DNA of 64,000 nucleotides from Bradyrhizobium sp. CCBAU 53338 (GCF_015291665.1 NZ_CP030048.1:1240001-1304000); one strand, 5' to 3'. Shown: positions 53,507 through 63,506, counted from the stretch's first letter. The notes: generated from the sequence alone by a model not told the origin. Translations and numbers: made by a program.

Positions 53507-54553
53507 ATGAAGGTTTGGCAGACCGGCTGCATCGTGGGTGTCATTGCCTCCGTGGGACTTTACCTGGCCGCCGGTAACAGAACGGCCGCGACGGTGCCTG
53601 AAGTCATGCCGGAAGCGGCAGCGAGCATGACGGCTCCTGCGAACATCGTGGCTCCTGCGAACATGGTGACGCCTGCGCTATACGCAGACGCATCCGCCAG
53701 GCTTGCGGCGGCGCTTCGGGCAGAAAGAGCAGAGCTTGGCTCGGTGACGTCAGCAGCTTCCGCGCCGTCGAGCACCGGAGCCGGAATCGCCGATGTTTCC
53801 GTCGCGCCGAAATTGGCATCGTTGGGAGAGGATATCGTCCAGCCGCTGCCGGCAGCACGCGATGCGTCCGACGATGCCCCGAAAGCGGCGCCGACGCAGG
53901 ATTTCCGTTATCTGATCTATTACATCTGGTCCGAACTGCCGCCCGCCGAGAAACCGGCGGAGACCGTCCTGCGCGCGTTCAAGGACATCCCGCTCGGAAC
54001 GCCGGCCGAAGAGATCAAGCGCGCTGCCGACGCCTTCGGTCTCGATGTCAATTTCATGATGGCGGTTGCCAAGATCGAATCCGGTCTCAACCCCAATCAA
54101 CGCACCGGGTCGTATATCGGTCTGTTTCAGCTGAGCAAATACGAGTTCGGCAAGTTCGGATTCGGGCAGATTCTCAATCCGCGGGACAACGCCGTTGCGG
54201 CCGCCTACAAGATCATTACCGAGGGCGTCCAATTCGAATGGATCACGCACCGCAAGCCGGACATGAGCGATCTTTACCTGATCCATCAGCAGGGTTGGGA
54301 AGGCGCCGCCGAGCACATCAGCCGGCCCGCTCGCCTCGCCTGGAAATCCATGTGCGCCACCGGCGAAGGCAAGGAGAAGGGCGAGAGGTGGTGCAAACGC
54401 GCGATCTGGGGCAATGCACTTCCTGCGTTCAAGCGCACCTGGAAATCGGTGGACAACGTGACTTCGGAGGCGTTCGTCGGCATGTGGCGCGGCCGGGTCG
54501 CCGAATTCTACACGAAATATGTGGCGACCGCGGCTGCGGCGGCCAACCAATGA
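53507..54553 (+). CDS. lytic-transglycosylase-like (SLT) exported protein
   Basis: The 348-residue protein has an N-terminal signal/anchor (CIVGVIASVGLYLAAG), an Ala/Pro-rich linker, and a C-terminal SLT-like domain from about residue 165. The presumed catalytic Glu is in VAKIESGLNP, followed by GSYIGLFQLSKYEF. The domain would cleave peptidoglycan glycan strands in the periplasm. The linker includes an 18-base tandem duplication (53632-53667) that encodes the repeat APANxV. Confidence 0.85.
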   Translation: MKVWQTGCIVGVIASVGLYLAAGNRTAATVPEVMPEAAASMTAPANIVAPANMVTPALYADASARLAAALRAERAELGSVTSAASAPSSTGAGIADVSVAPKLASLGEDIVQPLPAARDASDDAPKAAPTQDFRYLIYYIWSELPPAEKPAETVLRAFKDIPLGTPAEEIKRAADAFGLDVNFMMAVAKIESGLNPNQRTGSYIGLFQLSKYEFGKFGFGQILNPRDNAVAAAYKIITEGVQFEWITHRKPDMSDLYLIHQQGWEGAAEHISRPARLAWKSMCATGEGKEKGERWCKRAIWGNALPAFKRTWKSVDNVTSEAFVGMWRGRVAEFYTKYVATAAAAANQ

Positions 54554-54655
54554 TTTCGTTGTCGGCACCTTCATGGCGTCCGTCCCTATCGCTAGGGACA
54601 GACGCCGGTGGCGGAATTCGCTAGGCTGGGCGGAAAGACATCCGAGGAGCCCGCC

Positions 54656-55822
54656 TTGAGCACCGCGCCGCGCGTCGATATCGATCCCACTTCGTTCTGG
54701 GCCGATCCCTATCCGATGCTGGCAAAAATGCGGAAAGAGGCACCGATCGCCTTCGTACCGCAGCTTGGCTCGACATTGCTGACCAGCCGCGACGATATCT
54801 CGATCTCGGAGAAGCAGATCGACGTGTTCTCCTCGCACCAGCCGGCCGGCCTGATGAACCGGCTGATGGGCCACAACATGATGCGCAAGGACGGCGAGGC
54901 GCACCAGGTCGAGCGGCGCGCGATGTTTCCGACGGTGTCGCCGAAGACGGTGAAGGCGCATTGGACGGCGGTGTTCCAGGCTCACGCTGACCGAATCATC
55001 GATGCGATCGCGCCGGGGCGGATCGATCTCATGCGCGACTTCGCGCTGCCGTTCTCCGGCGAATGCCTGAAGTCGATCACCGGCCTCACCAACATCGGCT
55101 TTGCGGACATGGATGCGTGGTCGCAGGGCATGATCGAGGGCATCGCCAATTACGGTGGCGATCCCGCGGTCGAGGCGCGCTGTCACGCCGCGACGTCGGG
55201 CATCGATGCTGCGATCGACGACATCCTGCCGGTGATGCGCAAGAATCCTGACCAGAGCATTTTGGGCGTTCTCCTCGCTTCGGGCATGGCCATGGATAGC
55301 GTGCGCGCAAATGTGAAGCTCGCGATCTCGGGCGGCCAGAACGAGCCGCGCAAGGCCATCGCCGGCACGGTGTGGGCATTGCTGACGCATCCCGGGCAGC
55401 GCGACCTCGTGCGCAGGGGCGAGGTGACATGGCTCGCAGCGTTCGAGGAATACGCCCGCTGGATCTCGCCGATCGGGATGTCGCCGCGGCGCATAGCCAG
55501 GCCGTGGAGCATCCGCGACGTCACCTTCGAAACCGACGATCGCGTGTTCCTGATGTTCGGCTCCGCCAACCGCGACGAGAAGCATTTCGAGCGCGCCGAT
55601 CAATTCGACGTGCGGCGCGACACCTCGAAGAGCGTCGCCTTCGGCGCCGGCCCGCATTTCTGCGCCGGAGCCTGGGCTTCGCGCGCGATGATCGCCGACG
55701 TCGCGCTGCCGACGCTGTTCGCCCGTGCCGGGGATATCGAGATCGCCGAGGACGAGCCGGTGCGGATCGGCGGCTGGGCGTTCCGTGGTTTGCAGAACCT
55801 GCCGGTGCGGTGGCTGCAGTAG
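54656..55822 (+). CDS. cytochrome P450 with atypical I-helix motif
   Basis: From TTG 54656, which has a perfect GAGGAG site six bases upstream, the protein has 388 residues (404 if GTG 54608 is used). The heme-ligand motif is intact (FGAGPHFCAG), as is the ExxR region (FEEYARW). The I-helix oxygen-activation site, usually (A/G)Gx(D/E)T, reads GGQNEP. It therefore lacks the acid-alcohol pair, as in some NEPR-type P450s. It needs a ferredoxin or flavin reductase partner. A flavin-reductase gene lies 295 bases downstream. The substrate is unknown. Confidence 0.93.
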   Translation: MSTAPRVDIDPTSFWADPYPMLAKMRKEAPIAFVPQLGSTLLTSRDDISISEKQIDVFSSHQPAGLMNRLMGHNMMRKDGEAHQVERRAMFPTVSPKTVKAHWTAVFQAHADRIIDAIAPGRIDLMRDFALPFSGECLKSITGLTNIGFADMDAWSQGMIEGIANYGGDPAVEARCHAATSGIDAAIDDILPVMRKNPDQSILGVLLASGMAMDSVRANVKLAISGGQNEPRKAIAGTVWALLTHPGQRDLVRRGEVTWLAAFEEYARWISPIGMSPRRIARPWSIRDVTFETDDRVFLMFGSANRDEKHFERADQFDVRRDTSKSVAFGAGPHFCAGAWASRAMIADVALPTLFARAGDIEIAEDEPVRIGGWAFRGLQNLPVRWLQ

Positions 55823-56117
55823 CCGGGCAAAGGCGATCCAATCGAACGCCGCCATGATGTCATCATGCGCCTGTTTTGCCCGACGAGTCAATTTTATTTC
55901 TGATTATCCGCAGGTGATCGTTTTCGCTTGCCGGGGCTACTGTGCATGGGGTTGTTTTCGGGATTCCGGCTCCTGTGCGCTCCGCCGCCAGGCAGCGTGT
56001 GCGCTGTCCGGCCGGGCCGGGCGGCCTCGTGGGCTCGATCCTGAGCCACCTTTTGTTGGCGGACGATCGTACCTAAATAGACGGGAGCCCCGCTTCGGGG
56101 ACTGTGCCAGGAATGTA

Positions 56118-56681
56118 GTGCCCCGCGATCTCATGACCGAAACTGCCGTCTCGTCCGCCGATTTCCGCGGCGCCATGCGCCACCTCACCGGCGGCGTCAG
56201 CATCATCACCGCCGGGCGGGGCAAGGACATCACCGGCATGACGGTCACCTCGGTGACCTCGCTGTCGGTCGATCCGCCGACCCTGCTGGTCAGCATCAAC
56301 CGCGATGCTTCGTCCTTCCCGCTGATCCGCCGCTATGGCGCCTTCGGTGTCAACATCCTCGCGGCTGACCAACTCGACATCGCCGAGCGTTTTGCCGGCA
56401 AGGGTGGCCTGAAGGGTGCCGATCGTTTTGCGGGCGCCCAATGGGTGACAGCCACCTCCGGCGTGCCGTTGCTGGTCGGCGCATTGTCCTCCGTCGATTG
56501 CGAGGTCGAGGACGTCGTCGAGCGCCATTCGCACGGCATCGTCATCGGCCGCGTCAGGACCATCGGAAATTCGACCCGCACCGCGGCGCTCGCCTATTGG
56601 CACGGCCAGTATGTGGCGGTCGGCCAGGACGAGGACGCCGCGCGGCTCGCCGAGGTCGGCGTTCCCGCGCACGGCGTTTGA
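56118..56681 (+). CDS. flavin reductase family protein (HpaC-like)
   Basis: The protein has about 187 residues, a flavin-reductase-like split barrel (FRGAMRHLTGGVSIITAG, GMTVTSVTSLSVDPPTLLVSIN, FGVNILAADQ). Such proteins supply reduced FMN or FAD to two-component monooxygenases, so it could serve the LLM oxidoreductase upstream. GTG 56118 has AGGAA just before it and is preferred over ATG 56133. The frame extends far into the P450 region, which is not coding for this protein. Confidence 0.9.
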   Translation: MPRDLMTETAVSSADFRGAMRHLTGGVSIITAGRGKDITGMTVTSVTSLSVDPPTLLVSINRDASSFPLIRRYGAFGVNILAADQLDIAERFAGKGGLKGADRFAGAQWVTATSGVPLLVGALSSVDCEVEDVVERHSHGIVIGRVRTIGNSTRTAALAYWHGQYVAVGQDEDAARLAEVGVPAHGV

Positions 56682-56766
56682 TCGCCGCGCTCAGGCTGGC
56701 GTTTTCTCCTTCACCGCTCTAGAAGCCCTTGAGCCTCCCAGGGCGGGACGGCCATGGAGCGGAGCT

Positions 56767-56922
56767 ATGAAGCGCGTCGGGACCTGGGCCTTCTACGCCG
56801 TCGGCGCGCTGGCGATCGTCTATCTCGCGCTCTACGCCTATGCGATGTTCCGCGGCCAGCCCTTCGTGCCTGGCGATCCCATCCACATTTTCCGCAAGCC
56901 GGACGCGCCGAGTTATTCGTAA
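56767..56922 (+). CDS. tiny single-pass membrane protein
   Basis: The frame encodes 51 residues from ATG 56767, preceded by GGAG. One helix (WAFYAVGALAIVYLALYAYAM) is followed by a short polar tail with GQPFVPGDPIHIF. The function is not known. Small frames of this kind can be spurious, but the helix and ribosome site support it. Confidence 0.5.
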   Translation: MKRVGTWAFYAVGALAIVYLALYAYAMFRGQPFVPGDPIHIFRKPDAPSYS

Positions 56923-56965
56923 AGTCTCTCCTCGTCATGGCCGGGTTTGAAGGAGGATGCGGCGA

Positions 56966-58114
56966 CTACCCCCGCAAAATCGCCAGCGCCAGCGCCTGCG
57001 CGCGCGGCACGATGCTGTCGAGCTCGAGATATTCCTCCGGCGAATGTGCGAGCCCGCCGACCGGCCCGACGCCGCAGATGGTCGGCGTCCCCACCGCGGC
57101 GGTGAAGCCGGAATCGGCGCAGCCGCCGGAGAATTCGCCTTGCAGCGTGGTGAGGCCGGCCTGCTTCGCGGCGGCCTGATAGTTTTCGAACAGTGCCTTC
57201 GAGCTCTCGCTCTGCACGACGGGCACGAACTCGCCCTTGATCGTCAGCGTCGCGCTGGTGCCGGGCACGTAAGGCGTCGCGATGATCCGATCGATTTCGG
57301 CCATGACGATGGCGCGATCCTTCGGATCGACATAGCGCATGTCGATCTGGCCCTCGGCGTAAGGCGCGGTCGTGTTGACGGACTGGCCGCCCGAGATGAG
57401 ACCGACATTGAGCGTGATGCCCTTGGTGAGGTCGGTCAGCGCATGGATCTGGATGATCTTGTGCGCGAGCTCGCCGATTGCACTGATGCCTGCCGCGAAA
57501 TTGGCGCCGGAATGCGCCGCCTTCCCGGTGATCGCCATGTGCATGAAGATGCCGCCCTTGCGGCTGGTGACGACATTGCCAGTGGGCCGGCCGGGCTCGG
57601 AATTGAACACCGCGCGCGCAGAGCGTCCTTCGCGTTCGATCACGGGGCGCGAGGAGGGCGAGCCGATCTCCTCGTCCGAGGTGATCAGCAGCTTGATCGG
57701 ATGCGGGTTGCCGCCGAACTTGTGGAAGGCGGTGGCCACGAAGATGTTCATCACGACGCCGGCCTTCATGTCGGCGACGCCGGGCCCGTAGGCACGCTTG
57801 TCCTTGATCGTGAACGGACGACGTCCGGCCTCGCCCTTGCCGAACACGGTGTCGCGATGCCCCATCAACAGCACCGGCTTCTCGTTGCTGCCGGGCTTTG
57901 CCACCTCGGCATGGATGGCATCGCCAAAGCTGTCATGGCCTTCGCGCCGGAACGGAATGCCGTGCTCGGCAAAATGCCGCTCGAACCGCGCACCGACCGC
58001 ATCGACGCCTTCCTTGTCGTAGGACCCGGAATCGATGTTCACGACGTCGCGCAACAGGTCGATCATCGCCTGCCGCTGCGACGCCAGCCAATCCGTGATT
58101 TGAGCTTCAGACAT
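56966..58114 (-). CDS. M20-family metallopeptidase (carboxypeptidase G2-like)
   Basis: This 382-residue zinc hydrolase has the M20 ligands: His in LLMGHRDTVF, Asp in GPGVADMKAG, the catalytic Glu pair in ITSDEEIGS, Glu in FNSEPGRP and His in GLAHSPEEYLE. A dimerisation domain (HMAITGKAAHSGANF) is inserted in the middle. It would hydrolyse an amide such as an N-acyl amino acid or folate-type glutamate. It has no signal peptide and no operon partner. Confidence 0.93.
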   Translation of the reverse strand: MSEAQITDWLASQRQAMIDLLRDVVNIDSGSYDKEGVDAVGARFERHFAEHGIPFRREGHDSFGDAIHAEVAKPGSNEKPVLLMGHRDTVFGKGEAGRRPFTIKDKRAYGPGVADMKAGVVMNIFVATAFHKFGGNPHPIKLLITSDEEIGSPSSRPVIEREGRSARAVFNSEPGRPTGNVVTSRKGGIFMHMAITGKAAHSGANFAAGISAIGELAHKIIQIHALTDLTKGITLNVGLISGGQSVNTTAPYAEGQIDMRYVDPKDRAIVMAEIDRIIATPYVPGTSATLTIKGEFVPVVQSESSKALFENYQAAAKQAGLTTLQGEFSGGCADSGFTAAVGTPTICGVGPVGGLAHSPEEYLELDSIVPRAQALALAILRG

Positions 58115-58240
58115 CTGGTTCCTCGCGTGGTTCTCGCGAGCGGTTATAGGGCCTGGCGCGACGGCGACCTAGTCGCCGAATGCGGTGCGGCCATGTTCAC
58201 CGATGTCGTCCCGGCGCACGCGGGGTGGCCCCCAAAAGAG

Positions 58241-58266
58241 AATGCCCGGGACTGAGCCCGGGCATT
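58241..58266. terminator. hairpin between M20 peptidase and flbD
   Basis: A perfect 10-bp stem (AATGCCCGGG / CCCGGGCATT) with a 6-base loop lies just beyond the flbD stop on the minus strand. CTCTTTTGG follows on that strand. It most likely ends the flagellar operon transcript. Confidence 0.65.
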
Positions 58267-58293
58267 CGCATCCTCTCGATGTCGGCTGGGGCC

Positions 58294-59679
58294 TCACGCC
58301 CCGACCATCGGCATCCGCGGATATTCACCCGGCGTGCCGGCCGGCGTGATCGGGATGCCGCCGTCGGCGTATTCGTTCAGCTTGTTGCGCAGCGTGCGGA
58401 TCGAGATGCCGAGGATATTGGCGGCATGGGTCCGGTTGCCGAGGCAGTGCTTGAGCGTCTCCAGGATCAGATCGCGCTCGACGTCGGCGACGGTGCGTCC
58501 CACCAGGGCGCGCGTCACCTGCTCGGCGGCCATGGTGGCGTGCGCCACGGCCGGCGCGGTCTTGGCGAGGTCGAGGCGGTCGCCGTCGGGGGTGAGGATC
58601 GCGTCGGGTCCGATCTCGTCGCCCTGCGCCATCAGCACCGCACGGTGCATGGTGTTTTCGAGCTCGCGGACGTTGCCCTGCCAGCGGTTGGTGGAGAGCA
58701 CGCGTTTGGCTTCCGCCGAAATCGGGCGCATCGGCACGCCGTTGGCCTCGGCGTACTTCTTCACGAAATGCTGGGCGAGCTCCATGATGTCGGCGGGACG
58801 CTCGCGCAGCGGAGGGATCTTCAGATTCACGACGTTGAGGCGGAACAGCAGGTCCTCGCGGAACGTGCCTTCGCGCACGGCCTCCGCCAGGTTGCGGTTC
58901 GAGGTCGCGATGATGCGGATGTCGACCGGCACCGGCTTGGTGCCGCCGACGCGGTCGATCACGCGCTCCTGGATGGCGCGCAGCAGCTTCGATTGCAGGC
59001 GGACGTCCATCTCGGAGATTTCGTCCAGCAGCAGCGTGCCGCCGGTGGCTTCCTCGAACTTGCCGATGCGGCGGGCGATCGCGCCGGTGAAGGCACCCTT
59101 CTCGTGGCCGAACAGCTCGGACTCCAGGAGATGCTCGGGGATCGCGGCGCAGTTGATCGAGATGAACGGGCGTTTGGCGCGGGCCGAGCGGGTATGGACG
59201 TAGCGGGCCAGCACTTCCTTGCCCGTGCCGGATTCGCCGGTGATCATCACCGAGGCATCGGAGCCGGCGATCTGCTGCGCCAGCTTGATGACGCGCGCCA
59301 TGGCGTCGTCGCGATAGACCAGCTCGCGGGAATCGTTGGCGACGGCGGCGAGCACCGCGGCGATCAGCTCCGGCTCCGGCGGCAGCGGGATGTATTCCTT
59401 GGCGCCGGCGTGGATCGCGGCGACCGCGGCGCGGGCGTCGTTGGTGATGCCGCAGGCGACGATCGGGGCGTGGATGTGCTCGGCCTCGAGCCGCATCACG
59501 AGGTCGCGGATGTCGAGGGCAACGTCGACCAGCAGGAGGTCGGCGCCCTTGCCGCCGCGCAGCACGCGCATCGCCTGCTCGTGATCCTCGGCGTGGGTCA
59601 CGGTGGCGCCGTTGTCCATCGCGATCTTGGTGGCGGTGGTGAGCTGGCCCTTCAATGTGCCAACGATGAGAAGCCGCAT
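58294..59679 (-). CDS. flbD: sigma-54-dependent flagellar regulator FlbD
   Basis: The 461-residue protein has a receiver-like N-terminus, a sigma-54 activator AAA+ domain with Walker A (GESGTGKE) and the GAFTGA loop, and a C-terminal Fis-type helix-turn-helix ([22 protein letters not shown]). FlbD activates late flagellar genes with sigma-54. The receiver lacks the usual N-terminal acidic pair (LLIVGTLKG) and the conserved Lys near its end. The Asp in LLLVDVALD is kept. A degenerate receiver is known for FlbD. It is the last gene of the fliF-fliG-fliH-fliN-flbD unit. Confidence 0.94.
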   Translation of the reverse strand: MRLLIVGTLKGQLTTATKIAMDNGATVTHAEDHEQAMRVLRGGKGADLLLVDVALDIRDLVMRLEAEHIHAPIVACGITNDARAAVAAIHAGAKEYIPLPPEPELIAAVLAAVANDSRELVYRDDAMARVIKLAQQIAGSDASVMITGESGTGKEVLARYVHTRSARAKRPFISINCAAIPEHLLESELFGHEKGAFTGAIARRIGKFEEATGGTLLLDEISEMDVRLQSKLLRAIQERVIDRVGGTKPVPVDIRIIATSNRNLAEAVREGTFREDLLFRLNVVNLKIPPLRERPADIMELAQHFVKKYAEANGVPMRPISAEAKRVLSTNRWQGNVRELENTMHRAVLMAQGDEIGPDAILTPDGDRLDLAKTAPAVAHATMAAEQVTRALVGRTVADVERDLILETLKHCLGNRTHAANILGISIRTLRNKLNEYADGGIPITPAGTPGEYPRMPMVGA

Positions 59680-59729
59680 GTGAGTCTCCTGTCCGTCTGT
59701 TCGCGCTGCCGCGCTCTATCTCTGTGGCG

Positions 59730-60080
59730 CTAGCTGCGTTCGGTCTTGATGATTTCGGTCATGGTCACGCCGAGCTTGTCCTCGACGAGGACGACTTCGC
59801 CGCGGGCGACGAGCTTGTTGTTGACGTAGATGTCGATGGCCTCGCCGACGCGGCGGTCGAGCTCGAGCACGGTGCCGGGTCCGAGCTTGAGGAGCTCGCC
59901 GACATCCATCTTGGAGCGGCCGAGCACCGCCGAGACCTGCACCGGTACGTCGAAGACGGCTTCGAGGTCGGCGGCGACGCGCGCCGCATATTCGTCCTCG
60001 TTGTAGCCGATGTCGGCGCCTGCAGGCGGCAGCGGGCCGTTGAGATCGGGCAGCGGGACCTGTCCGTCGTTCTCGCTCAT
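59730..60080 (-). CDS. fliN: flagellar motor switch protein FliN
   Basis: The 116-residue protein has the FliN/SpoA C-ring domain (VPVQVSAVLGRSKMDVGELLKLGPG, AIDIYVNNKLVARGEVVLVEDKLGV). The short N-terminus before residue 30 is typical of alphaproteobacterial FliN. It assembles with FliG in the C-ring and controls rotation direction. It lies 3 bases downstream of fliH. Confidence 0.95.
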   Translation of the reverse strand: MSENDGQVPLPDLNGPLPPAGADIGYNEDEYAARVAADLEAVFDVPVQVSAVLGRSKMDVGELLKLGPGTVLELDRRVGEAIDIYVNNKLVARGEVVLVEDKLGVTMTEIIKTERS

Positions 60081-60083
60081 GGC

Positions 60084-60704
60084 TTAGTTCCCCTTGCGGG
60101 ACGCGATATAGCGTCCGACCATGTCGTCGATCTTGGCCGCGATGGCGTTGCGCTCCAGCACGACGCCGCCATCGGCCCATTCGATCCGGCAGTCGCCGGT
60201 GGCAATCTCGGGCTCGGCCAGGATCACCAGCCGTCCTTCGAACCCGCTCTGCTTGGCGAGCCGCTCGATCTTTTCGCGGGCGCTGTCGTAGAGCGCGTCG
60301 TTGATGCGGACGACGAGATGCGGCGTCGCGACCAGATGCGAGAAGCAGTCCTTGACCAGCCCCATGATCTCGCCGAGCGGCTCGGCGGCGACGAGGTCGG
60401 CGCACAGCTTGCGGGCCACGGCGACCGCGACGTCGACCGCCTCGGTCTCCATCTTGGTCTCGATGTTGCCGATGCCGGATGCAATGCCCCGGATCGAGAT
60501 GTTGATCTCTTCCATCGCGAGCGCGACGCGGCGGTCGCTCTCGGCCTTGGCTTCGCGCTGGCCGGCGGCAAAGCCGTCCTGATAGGCGCGCGCTTCGGCT
60601 TCCGCGACCTTCTGCGCGATCTCGGCCGCGCTCGCGCCCTTCTCGCGCGCCCGGTCGGGCGCGGCGAAGTCGGTATCGAACAGGAATTTGGCCGGAGCGC
60701 CCAT
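60084..60704 (-). CDS. fliH: flagellar assembly protein FliH
   Basis: The protein has about 206 residues from ATG 60704, which overlaps the fliG stop in TGATG. The N-terminal half has coiled-coil character (AEIAQKVAEAEARAYQDGFAAGQREAKAESD). The C-terminal FliH/type-III stator-like domain includes PHLVVRINDALYDSAREKI and GDCRIEWADGGVVLERN. It regulates the FliI export ATPase. No fliI is adjacent. The TTG at 60707 is a possible alternative start. Confidence 0.88.
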   Translation of the reverse strand: MGAPAKFLFDTDFAAPDRAREKGASAAEIAQKVAEAEARAYQDGFAAGQREAKAESDRRVALAMEEINISIRGIASGIGNIETKMETEAVDVAVAVARKLCADLVAAEPLGEIMGLVKDCFSHLVATPHLVVRINDALYDSAREKIERLAKQSGFEGRLVILAEPEIATGDCRIEWADGGVVLERNAIAAKIDDMVGRYIASRKGN

Positions 60705-61798
60705 CAATACACCAGTTCGTCGTCAGCGCGGTTCTTGGTCAGCATGATCTCGCCCTTGGCGGCGAGGTCCTTGGCGAGGTTGACCAGCAGCGCCTGGGCC
60801 TCGTCGACGTCGCGCAGGCGCACCGGGCCCATCGCGGCCATGTCGTCCTGCAGCATCTTGGCGGCGCGCGAGGACATGTTGCCGAAGAAGAAGTTGCGGA
60901 CGTCCTCGTTGGCGCTCTTCAGCGCCACGCCGAGCTTGTCCTTGTCCACGTTGCGCATCAGGGTCTGCGCCGAGCCGGAATCGAGCTTCACGAGATCGTC
61001 GAATGTGAACATCAGCGCCTTGATGCGTTCGGCCGATTCCCGGTTCTCTTCTTCCAGCGAGGTGATGAAGCGGGTTTCGGTCTGGCGGTCGAAATTGTTG
61101 AAGATCTCAGCCATCACCTCGTGGGCGTCGCGGCGGCGGGTCTGCGACAGGTTGGACATGAATTCGGTGCGCAGCGTCTTCTCAACGCTCTCGATCACCT
61201 CCTTCTGCACCGCCTCCATCTTCAGCATGCGATTGACGACGTCGAGTGCGAGATCCTCGGGGAAGATGCCGAGCACGCGCGCGGCATGCTCCGGCTTCAG
61301 CTTCGACAGCACCACGGCGATGGTCTGCGGATATTCGTTCTTGAGGTAGTTGGCGAGCACCTCTTCCTGCACGTTGGAGAGCTTCTCCCACATGTTGCGG
61401 CCGGCGGGGCCGCGGATCTCGTCCATGATGCCGTTGACGCGCTCGGGCGCCAGATATTGCTGGAGCAGGCGCTCGGTGGCGTCGAAATTGCCCATCAGCG
61501 CGCCCGAGGCCGACATGCGCGAGACGAATTCGAGCAGCATGTCCTCGACCGTGTCGACCTCGACGGTGCCGAGCGTCGACATTTCCAGCGAGAGCTGGCG
61601 CACCTCGTCGTCGTCGAGCAGGCCCCAGATCTTGCCGCCATACTGCTCGCCGAGCGCCAGCATCAGGATCGCGGCGCGCTTCGGCCCCGAGAGCGCTTCC
61701 TGCTTGGTGCCGGGCGCGCGGCTGCCGGCGCGCTGACCGAGCGTGGAGATCACGCTGGTGATGTCGTTCGAGTTTGCGTTCTGCAGACTGGCGGCCAT
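60704..61798 (-). CDS. fliG: flagellar motor switch protein FliG
   Basis: The 364-residue protein shows the FliG N, middle and C domains ([65 protein letters not shown] and the C-terminal charged motor helix near KDELGVAL-like KDKLGVALK). It links the MS ring (FliF) to the C-ring and generates torque with MotA. Length is normal. It lies 14 bases after fliF. Confidence 0.96.
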   Translation of the reverse strand: MAASLQNANSNDITSVISTLGQRAGSRAPGTKQEALSGPKRAAILMLALGEQYGGKIWGLLDDDEVRQLSLEMSTLGTVEVDTVEDMLLEFVSRMSASGALMGNFDATERLLQQYLAPERVNGIMDEIRGPAGRNMWEKLSNVQEEVLANYLKNEYPQTIAVVLSKLKPEHAARVLGIFPEDLALDVVNRMLKMEAVQKEVIESVEKTLRTEFMSNLSQTRRRDAHEVMAEIFNNFDRQTETRFITSLEEENRESAERIKALMFTFDDLVKLDSGSAQTLMRNVDKDKLGVALKSANEDVRNFFFGNMSSRAAKMLQDDMAAMGPVRLRDVDEAQALLVNLAKDLAAKGEIMLTKNRADDELVY

Positions 61799-61812
61799 GT
61801 CAGTTCACTCGA

Positions 61813-63429
61813 TCATTTCGCGGGTTCGGTCAGCCACTGACGGATGATGGCGACGGTTTCGTTGGGATTGCGCTCGGCGAGTTCGCCGACGCGATGAACG
61901 GACTGGGCGTGGACCTGGCCCTGGATGGTGGCGACGTCGATCGCGCTGGCGGCGCCGCTCGGGATAAGCGCCTGGCCGCCGGCAGCCGGCGCGGCTTCGT
62001 CCGAAGCGGCAGGGCCGGCGAGGACGCCGGTGATGGCGGCGGCGACTTCGTCGGAGGCGAGGATGCGCTTCACCAGCGGGCGGATCACCATGAACATCAC
62101 GACCAGGCCGAGCAGCATCATCACGCCGAGCTCGACGAAATACATGATGTCGTCCTTGGTGAACTGAAGCATGCCAAGGAAGCCGGAGGGCTCGGTGATC
62201 GGGGCGGTGGAGGGGGCGTCGGCGAAGCGCAAATTTACGACCTCGACCTGGTCGCCGCGCTTCTGGTCGAAGCCGATCGCCGAGCGCACCAGGGTGGCGA
62301 TGCGGTCGAGCTGCTCCTTGCTGCGGTCGGTGTAGGCGAGCTCGCCCTTGTCGTTCTTGGTGTAGATGCCGTCCACCAGGACCGCGACCGAGATGCGGTT
62401 GACCCGGCCGGCCTCGGTCACCTCGGTCTTGGTGGTGCGGGAGATCTCGTAGTTGTTGGTCTCTTCGGTCTTCTTGCTCTGGTCCTTCGCCGCGACGCCG
62501 CTGTTCTGCTGCTGGCCGGGGAGCTCGTTGTTGACCGTGACCTGGCCGTTGTTGTCGGCGGTCATGCTCTGCTCTTCGCGGGTCTGGGTCGAGCGCAGCA
62601 CGCGGCCCTCGGGATCGAACTTGTCCGAGGTCTGGGTGATCTTGTTGAAGTCGAAATCGGCGGAGAGCTGGACGCGGGCGCGGCCCGAGCCGACCACGGA
62701 GGAGACGATGTCCTCGACCTGCTTGCGCAGCCGCTTTTCGAAGGCGATGCGCCGGTCGTCGCCTGCGGCCTGCTCCGGATCGGTGGCGGCGCCGTCGGCG
62801 AGCAGCTGGCCGGCCTCGTCCACGATCGAGACCCGCTGCGGCTTCAGGCCGTTGACGGCGGACGCGACGAGGTGGCGGATGGCGCGGATCTGTTGGGGTT
62901 CGAGCGAGCCGCGGACCCTCACCACGATCGAGGCCGACGGCTCCGGCGCCTCGCGCGCGAACAGCGGACGCTCGGGCAGCACGAGGTGAACGCGGGCAGC
63001 CTGGATCCGGTCGATGGCGCGGATGGTGCGGGCGAGCTCGCCCTCCAGCGCGCGCAAATGGTTGATATTCTGGACGAAGGACGTGGTGCCGAGCGCGTCC
63101 GACTTGTCGAAGACCTCGTAGCCGACGCCGCCGCCCTTGGGCAGGCCGCCCTCGGCGAGCTTCATGCGCAGGCGCGTGACCTTGTCCTTGGGCACCATGA
63201 TGACGCTGCCGTCATTGCGCAGCTCGTACTGGATGCCCTGGCGGTCCAGGTCCTTGATGATGCTGGAGGAATCCTCCATGCTGAGGTCGGTGAACAGCGT
63301 CGTCATCTGCGGCGTGGTGACGCGCATGATGACGAACGCAAAGAAGCCGATGAGCGCGGCGGTGACCGCGATCATCGCCCCGAACCGGGCGGCGCCGATA
63401 CCCTTTAAGAAGTCCGCAAGACCTTGCAA
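61813..63429 (-). CDS. fliF: flagellar MS-ring protein FliF
   Basis: The 538-residue protein has two membrane helices (about residues 14-36 and 435-455), ring-building domains (SSIIKDLDRQGIQYELRNDGSVIMVPKD, GYEVFDKSDALG, RVHLVLPERPLFARE) and a C-terminal FliG-binding tail ending in NPNETVAIIRQWLTEP. It starts at TTG 63429 with GGGGCGG upstream. It is the first gene of the operon and lies downstream of CtrA-like sites. Confidence 0.96.
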   Translation of the reverse strand: MQGLADFLKGIGAARFGAMIAVTAALIGFFAFVIMRVTTPQMTTLFTDLSMEDSSSIIKDLDRQGIQYELRNDGSVIMVPKDKVTRLRMKLAEGGLPKGGGVGYEVFDKSDALGTTSFVQNINHLRALEGELARTIRAIDRIQAARVHLVLPERPLFAREAPEPSASIVVRVRGSLEPQQIRAIRHLVASAVNGLKPQRVSIVDEAGQLLADGAATDPEQAAGDDRRIAFEKRLRKQVEDIVSSVVGSGRARVQLSADFDFNKITQTSDKFDPEGRVLRSTQTREEQSMTADNNGQVTVNNELPGQQQNSGVAAKDQSKKTEETNNYEISRTTKTEVTEAGRVNRISVAVLVDGIYTKNDKGELAYTDRSKEQLDRIATLVRSAIGFDQKRGDQVEVVNLRFADAPSTAPITEPSGFLGMLQFTKDDIMYFVELGVMMLLGLVVMFMVIRPLVKRILASDEVAAAITGVLAGPAASDEAAPAAGGQALIPSGAASAIDVATIQGQVHAQSVHRVGELAERNPNETVAIIRQWLTEPAK

Positions 63430-63506
63430 GCAACCGCCCCGACAGATTCGGCTGCTTTCACTGGAAAGGCCGAGTGGGCAATTATTGCCTAGGTGATGGT
63501 TTCGAT

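Noticed and set aside
55725..56117. N-terminal extension of the flavin reductase into the P450
   Set aside because: Residues before GTG 56118 overlap the P450 end in another frame and lack family similarity. AGGAA before 56118 sets the start.
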